From positions 112,224-176,223 of the forward strand of contig VYZI01000487.1 of NCBI GenBank assembly GCA_013397695.1: a stretch of DNA of 64,000 nt. Direction: 5' to 3'. The notes beneath the pieces are model-generated. The model made no database searches, had not been told where the DNA came from, and worked only from the letters and a program-made list of their open reading frames with translations. Position numbers and translations under genes: made by a program. The stretch comes from Centropus unirufus (Eukaryota; Chordata; Aves; Cuculiformes; Centropidae). Below, one piece after another: positions 57,940 through 64,000 of the stretch (positions within the stretch are counted from its first letter, which is position 1; each line of letters opens with the position of its first letter).

Positions 57940-58129
57940 CTTTTCATCCTGCAGCTGCTTCTTTAATTGTGTTGCACCCCGGACAGGTCAGCTCTGCAGG
58001 GGAGGAACAAGCACAGGTAGAACAAAGTCAGTCACTGCACAACCAGACAGCAAGGAGGATCCAAAGGCAACTCGGCACTTCAGGTCCTCGCAGAGCCAGG
58101 CAAGCAGACCTGTTGCTCTTCAGAGTTAG

Positions 58130-58560
58130 AGGATTGTTTGATTGGAAAAGATCTTTGAAATCACCAAGTCCAACTATCCCTATCCACTGCTAAAATATCC
58201 CTGAGCACCTCATCTACAATCCCTCTGTGGATGGGGACTCCACCACTGCCCGGGGTGGCCTCTGCCAGGGCCTGAGAACCCTTTCCGCGAAGATATTTTT
58301 CCTGGTAGCCAATCGAAATCTTCCCTGGTGCAACTATAGGCCATTTCCTCTCATCCCATCACTTGGTACTTGGGAGGAGAGACCAGCACCCACCTTGGCT
58401 CCACCCTCCTTGCAGGGAGTCATGGAAAGTGCTAAGGTCTCCTCCCAGCTTCATTTTCTCTACGCTAATCAAGCCCAGATCCCAAAGCCCCCTCTCATAA
58501 GGTTTGTTCTCTACCCCAACCTGCACAGGAGCGCAGGCAGGGTCCCTCCAAACAGCCCCT
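58130..58560 (-). mobile_element. CR1 LINE fragment upstream of first coding exon
   Basis: ggaaaagatctttgaaatca, aatccctctgtggatgggga and related CR1 sequence. It begins about 140 bp upstream of the 5' UTR acceptor. Confidence 0.8.
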
Positions 58561-59167
58561 CGCTCTCTTCCCCCCACTGCTCAAAAGGAAAGCTGTGAGG
58601 AACTTCATTTATCCAAATCCAGCTGCCTACAAATCCTCTGCACCCTTTGCCAAGCCCTCGCTCAAGAACCAGCACGAAGAACACTTCACATTTCTGAGCT
58701 ACTGGTACCTCCCTGAGCTCTTCACACTCCAGGAGGAGGCCAAGAGAGAAGAGGAATTACAGAACCCCTGCGCTGATGCAACAGCACTGCAGCACTGCAG
58801 GCTGGAATAGAACCCAGCCCTGACAGGGCTCAGCACTTCAGGGATGATCCCAAACTCCAACGTGGCAATGAATTCAAGAGGAAAGGCAAAATAACTAGGA
58901 GTAGATGGCACAGAAAGAAGCCAAAAGCTACGTGGGATGAGGTCTCTGAAATAAAGAAAAAATATCACCAGTGAGGTCTGATTTTTTTTGAGCTAACGTC
59001 CACACAGCATCAAAATATAGTCAAGATCTGTCATCTCTGAGAAAATAATTACTTTCAGATTCCTTGAAAATGTGAAATAGGACTGAATTGTTAATATTCA
59101 GCTGTTTTATCATGAGATTCCCCCACAGTGGCCTTTATATCCCTGGGCTTTGAAGACTATCCTGAAT

Positions 59168-59400
59168 TCATAGATGGTTTGGATTGAAAGGGACCTCAAA
59201 GCCCACCCAGCTCCAACCCTCCCTGCCATGGGCAGGGACACCTCCCCCTGAAACAGGTGGGTCCAAGCCCCATCCAACCTGGCCTTCAACACCTCCAGGG
59301 ATGGGGCAGCCACCACTGCTCTGGGAAACTTGGGCCAGGGGCCCTCATCCACCAGGTCCTCCAGGTCCTGCTCCACAAAGTTGCTCTAAGACTTGCAGTA
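59168..59400 (-). mobile_element. CR1 LINE fragment
   Basis: catagatggtttggattgaa to ctctgggaaacttgggccag. Confidence 0.85.
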
Positions 59401-59489
59401 TCCTGGAGGGGAGAGGCTGCCCCAAGCCTCCCTCATAACAAAACATCAGCTATCAAATATATATCAAATATTTTATATATATTTGTCGA

Positions 59490-59575
59490 ACAGAGGTGTT
59501 CTTGCCCATAGCAGGGGAGTTGGAACTAGATGTTCTTTAAGGTCCCTTCCAACCCAAACTATTCCACAATCCAAA
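59490..59575 (+). mobile_element. CR1 LINE 3' tail, opposite orientation
   Basis: gcccatagcaggggagttgg to aacccaaactattccacaat. It faces the copy at 59168, about 90 bp away, so the two could form an inverted pair. Confidence 0.8.
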
Positions 59576-60704
59576 ACAACTTAACTACAGCTCCCTCTCC
59601 TTATTTAACTCCACACCATATTCCAAGTGAAAATTCATACAAACCTGGCCAGGAATTCCTAGCGTAATAACAATCAAAACTCAAAAAAGATGGCAAGAGA
59701 GGAAAGAAAAGCCAGTCTCTTGGTCATGTTATCACTAGAAACATCACAGAATGGCGTGCTGATATTAAGGAAAAAATAATTTATTCTATTCTTACAGCAT
59801 TTGCTTGCATTTAATTACCAAATTTCCCACATACTGAGATACTCTCCAGCAGCATCGGGGATGTGGTCTAATTGAATGGCACAGATAAATATGTGAGGCC
59901 TGAATTTAGAAACCAAAGTAGCTCAGGGACACAGCATAAAAAAAGACAAAAAAAAAAATGAAGGCACAAACGAATGCCCGAGTTGTACGCCTAGAGCCAC
60001 AAAGGCAACTGCAAGCAACCAACTCATCTCCTCAGTGGCCACATAACAATCAAACCAAACCCAGCAGAAGGAACCACCACCACCACCACACATGATCTCA
60101 AACCTGGTACCCAACTGCGCATCCCAGTGGTTTGGCAACCATCTGACCATTAATCAACCAAGGGACACTCAGATGTTGCATCCATAAACGTTTTCCTCAT
60201 GCTGCTCCTGCTCACTGTGTTCAGCCACCACGCAGGCTGCTTCCCTGCTGAAGTTATGAGAAGCAATGAGTTTTGTTTCAGCTTTTAGTACTCCCTCCTC
60301 ACATGGGTGTTTGCTTGGTACCAACACCACTTGGTATCAACTTAGGAAGTTCCTGCCTGTGCTGACTTCATTCATTCTCACGGTAAATTATGCCATATTA
60401 AAATACTGGACAAAACTAGGCTGTAAAGGGAAAGAATGACAACGAAATATTAATTTAATTTCTTAAATCAGACCCAGATAGCAGGTTTTATATCTTTAAT
60501 AGCACAGTGGTAGCTGATTTTACCATGACAAGCCGTGCTTTGCAACTCCAACGACCAACCCCATATCTTTACCTTACCCCAGCGCACACAGATGTGCCAC
60601 GGACCCAGGATCTTTCAGAAAGTTTGTTTTACTGTAAAAACCCCACGCAGACAAATATCTTGGAAAGCCTCAGTTACAGAGCACCACCAAGAACCCCAGG
60701 CCAC

Positions 60705-60801
60705 AGGGACAGGGCAAAGATGACCATGGCGTGGGGGTTGAAACTGGGTGATCTTTAAGGTTGCCTCCAATCCAAACAATTCTATGATCATTCCATGATC
60801 A
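60705..60801 (+). mobile_element. CR1 LINE 3' tail
   Basis: gatctttaaggttgcctcca and acaattctatgatcattcc. Confidence 0.75.
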
Positions 60802-60939
60802 AAGTTGTGCAGCCACCATGACAGCAGCGCCTCTCCCAGCAAGGAGAAGTGGCTACAAATGGATATGAGGAGCTTCAGTTGTTCTCGAAGAAAAAAAACA
60901 AAACAGTGAGAGCATCAAGGATTTCCACTTTTAAGACTC

Positions 60940-61240
60940 AGAATCCTGGAATGGTTTGGGCTGAAGAGTCCTCAAAGCTCATCCAGTTCTATCCCTTCCA
61001 CAGGCAGGGACACCTCCCCCTGCATCAGGGGCTCCAAGCCCCATCCAGCCTGGCCTTCAACACCTCCAGGGATGGGGCAGCCACCACTGCTCTGGGAAAC
61101 CTGGGCCAGGGCCTCCCCACCCCCACAGCAAAACATTTCTCCCTCAGATCTCATCTCGGCCTCCCCTCTTTCAGCTAAAATCCTGTTCCTTCTTGTCTTC
61201 TCCCTGCACTCCCTGATCAGGAGCCCCTCCCCAAGATTTA
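60940..61240 (-). mobile_element. CR1 LINE fragment
   Basis: atcctggaatggtttgggct to ccctgatcaggagcccctcc. Confidence 0.85.
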
Positions 61241-62979
61241 CCATTTTTCTCAGCAGGAAGATAATAAAACTTCAATAACAACAAAAATGCCTCACGTGAG
61301 GGTACAATAATAACTCTTAAAATATTTGTCAGCATTCACCAGGGAGGGATTTTCCAATGTTCACTGGAAACACAGGATGAGTTTAGAGGGCATGAACATC
61401 TGCTAAGAATACCCCCAAGCCTCCCCCAGAGAAGCTTCACGCAGCGAGGGGTCAGCACGGCGGCTCCAGGGGTGAATGCAGGCTCCAGTCTTTTACCACA
61501 ATGGGCACATTGGGGTAAAAAGTTCTGCTGGAGAGGCCTGTGTGGGATGCAGAACCAGGAGGGTAAAATTGGCTTTCATTCCTTTCCCTTCTATTTGTAT
61601 TAAAGTGGTCACTAGAGGGTATTCAAAAACCATCAGCCATTACCTAATTATTTGATTATTTAAAATAAAACTACAACTTAAAGGTCTCCACGATTCATCC
61701 ATAGCCACAGTGATTGAATGAACAAATACTGAGCTACCTTCTTGTTGAGGAGCTCAGGATTTAAGTAGAAAAGTTTCTGTGGAGAGAGAGACATAGAAAG
61801 GGAAAATACTTTGTCCAAGGTCACCTGGAAATCAGTGGTAGAACTGGAAGCTGATTACAAGCACTGGGACTCTCCCAGGCTCCAATCCTGTTAATAATGG
61901 GTCAAGTGTAACAGCCTCCCTCCTTTCATGCTCTCTCCAGTCACCAGAACCCCCCCAGCACCCAGGGCAGCCCAGCTTGGCACCCAAGAGTGGGACAACT
62001 TCTTTGTCTCCCAAGTACCTGTCCCAGCTCCATCAACAAAAATGCTTCCACAATGGCACCTCTGCATCCCTAGGGCTTATCCTGGGCTGCTCATCACAAC
62101 AAGCTTCTTCAGCCCCAAAATGCTTGTAAAGGTTATTTTATAACTAAGTGTGGTCTTGTTGGGACATGGAGAAACTGGTAAGAACACAAGGTCCAACAAA
62201 AAAACCACCAGGTGTGTAACTCCTCTTAATTAACAAATTAAGAAAATCAACTACAATCACCTTCAAAATCAATCCCTTCTGAGATGCCACATGGCTGCAT
62301 CCAACGCTGCCAATGTTCAAAGCATTACCTGAAAGGCTCCTGAGGATCTCTATCCTTTTTGCTTTCTACCAACAACATATGGGCTCCTTTGAGCACCAAC
62401 TGGATCTTTGGGAAGAGGAAGCCAGGCCTGGCGACCAGGCTGGGTGCTCAAGCACAAGGACGTTGTTATTGGCTAAAATCTGCCTCACAAAACGCCATGG
62501 GCTGGGATACTGCAACACTACCCAACCAAGGGTAAGAAAACGCCTCTAAATATGTATCCACTTGTATGGAGTGAAGCAACGGAGCTGAGCTTTGGCTCAC
62601 TGTGACAGGTCAGAAAATGTTCTAAATCCATCCCTCTGTCTCTACCCTCCCACTCTTGGTCCCCTGATACTGGATCAATCTTAGGATTTTTGTGTTGGAC
62701 TTCATAATTCCCAGCACTTGTGGCAGAAGGAGCCTTCGCCATGTCTGATTCCTCAACCTCCAAAAAGAAATGCTTGGAGAATTGTGGCAAAGCCTCACCT
62801 TCCAGGTAGGACTAGAAAAGAGGAATGTGCATTACTGAGCAATGCAGTGAACATCAGGAACACCAGCGCGCTCCAGGGACTTCAGGGGAGTCAGCAATTT
62901 GTCCTGGGCACCTGGAGTTCAGTGCAAAGAGCCCCCTGGGCCCAGAGCATGTATTCAAACACACGGTTTTCCAAAGATC

Positions 62980-63107
62980 ACAGAGTCCTGGAATGGTTTG
63001 GGTTGGAAGGGACCTCAAAGCCAATCCACTCCCAACCCCTTGCCATGGGTAGGTACACCTTCCACTGGATTGGGAGGCTCAAAGCCCCATCCAACTGGCC
63101 TTGATCA
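62980..63107 (-). mobile_element. CR1 LINE 3' fragment, first of a head-to-tail pair
   Basis: agagtcctggaatggtttgg to ccccatccaactggccttga. It stops abruptly where the next copy's 3' end begins. Confidence 0.8.
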
Positions 63108-63275
63108 TCACAGAATCCTAGAATGGTTTGGGTTGGAAGGGACCTCAAAGCCCATCCAGTTCCAATCCCCCTGCCACAGGCAGGGACACCTCCCACTGCA
63201 TCAGGGGCTTCAAGCCCCATTCAGCCTGGCTTTCAACATCTCCAGGGATGGGGCAGCCACCACTGCTCAGAGCAA
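63108..63275 (-). mobile_element. CR1 LINE 3' fragment, second of the pair
   Basis: agaatcctagaatggtttgg to gggcagccaccactgctcag. Confidence 0.8.
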
Positions 63276-63631
63276 GATCAGAGATTTACTCCAGAAAAAA
63301 TGCCGTGCTGAGGTGCCCAGTTGCTAAGACTTAATTATTGTTTCTAAATGTTCCCAACAGTCCATTTACTGGTACATTATGAAATATTGTAATAAATTAT
63401 TCAAGGTGATTGTCAAAATAAATTAAAAAACACTTTTGAGGCGATATCTTTGCTTTAATACATTTCCTCATGTATTAATTGGCACGATTCAGTCATTCAC
63501 AGGACGTCTTTCAGTTCCTTTGAGAGAGAACCCTTTGAGATGAGTTTTTATATAACCCACACAGACACACGTGGCTTTTGATTTGAATGTGCAGGGTTGG
63601 GGCAGGCAGGGAAATAGCTGAGAGCAACAGG

Positions 63632-64000
63632 CATAGAATGGAATGGAATGGTTTCAGTTGGAAAAGGCCTTTGAGATGGTCAAGTCCCACCATCAGTCCA
63701 GCCCTGATAAGATCCTGACTCCAAGTATGACATCTACTCAGCTTCTAAACACCTCCAGGGATGGCAACTCGACCACCTCCCTGGGCAGCCTCTTCCAATT
63801 CTTGACAACCCTTTCAGTAAATAAATTCCTCCCGATATCCAACCGATATGTGCTCTGGTGCATCTTGAGGCCATTTCCCCTTGTGCTGTCAGTAGCTACC
63901 ACAGAGAAGACACCAGCACCCGCCACACTACAGCCTCCTTTTAGGGAGTTGTAGAGAGCGATAAGGACTCCCCTCGGTCTCCGACCTCTGAAATTCTACT
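63632..64000 (-). mobile_element. CR1 LINE fragment, older subfamily, cut by window end
   Basis: aatggaatggtttcagttgg, aaaaggcctttgagatggtc, ggagttgtagagagcgataa. Confidence 0.8.

Larger units (their letters stand above)
58561..64000. other. Upstream flank or 5' intron of SCN8A, no exon recognised
   Basis: CR1 fragments separated by unique sequence. No CpG-rich promoter-like stretch and no coding similarity seen. Because the first coding exon begins at an acceptor, this is probably intron. Confidence 0.5.

Overview
This is vertebrate, almost certainly bird, nuclear DNA. It carries about thirty CR1 (chicken repeat 1) LINE fragments in both orientations. Its genes are split by GT-AG and AT-AC introns with vertebrate splice signals, and the only complete multi-exon gene is a close match to the vertebrate neuronal sodium channel Nav1.6 (SCN8A). 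The species cannot be fixed from the sequence. Two runs of N (2671-2770 and 56504-56643) are assembly gaps.

Layout. Positions 1-4900 are intergenic, with CR1 fragments, GC-rich unique sequence and a gap. A single-exon gene on the + strand (4942-5610) encodes a 222-residue protein with a signal peptide, a death-domain-like region and a transmembrane segment; it is probably TMDD1. Positions 5700-8290 are intergenic. From about 8290 to 57993 the - strand carries SCN8A: a probable 3.7 kb 3' UTR (about 8290-11997), then 26 coding-exon positions plus a duplicated exon 5 (5N and 5A), and a 5' UTR piece ending at a splice acceptor (57993). TMDD1 and SCN8A are therefore convergent. Positions 57994-64000 lie upstream of the first coding exon and hold CR1 fragments but no exon I can recognise; the upstream non-coding exons and promoter are probably outside the window.

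SCN8A is complete and intact. I placed each exon by its splice sites and by similarity to the Nav family. The lengths add up to 5937 nt, or 1978 codons plus a stop, with every reading phase preserved. The protein shows four six-helix domains, the D/E/K/A selectivity residues, the IFM inactivation motif, an ankyrin-binding motif and an IQ motif. Two introns are AT-AC. Intron 2 is a textbook U12-type intron. The intron before the IFM exon is the divergent AT-AC class with a U2-like 5' site.

I see no unknown biological system. The most interesting region is about 600 bp (21270-21860) around the domain III S3-S4 exon. It holds a candidate truncating alternative exon (like 18N), a very long pyrimidine tract at the 18A acceptor, and an RBFOX-type TGCATG just downstream of the 18A donor. 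Other points of note are an uncatalogued intronic repeat pair, one copy of which was later split by a CR1 insertion, a 20-21 bp minisatellite split by a CR1, and an inverted repeat in the 3' UTR.
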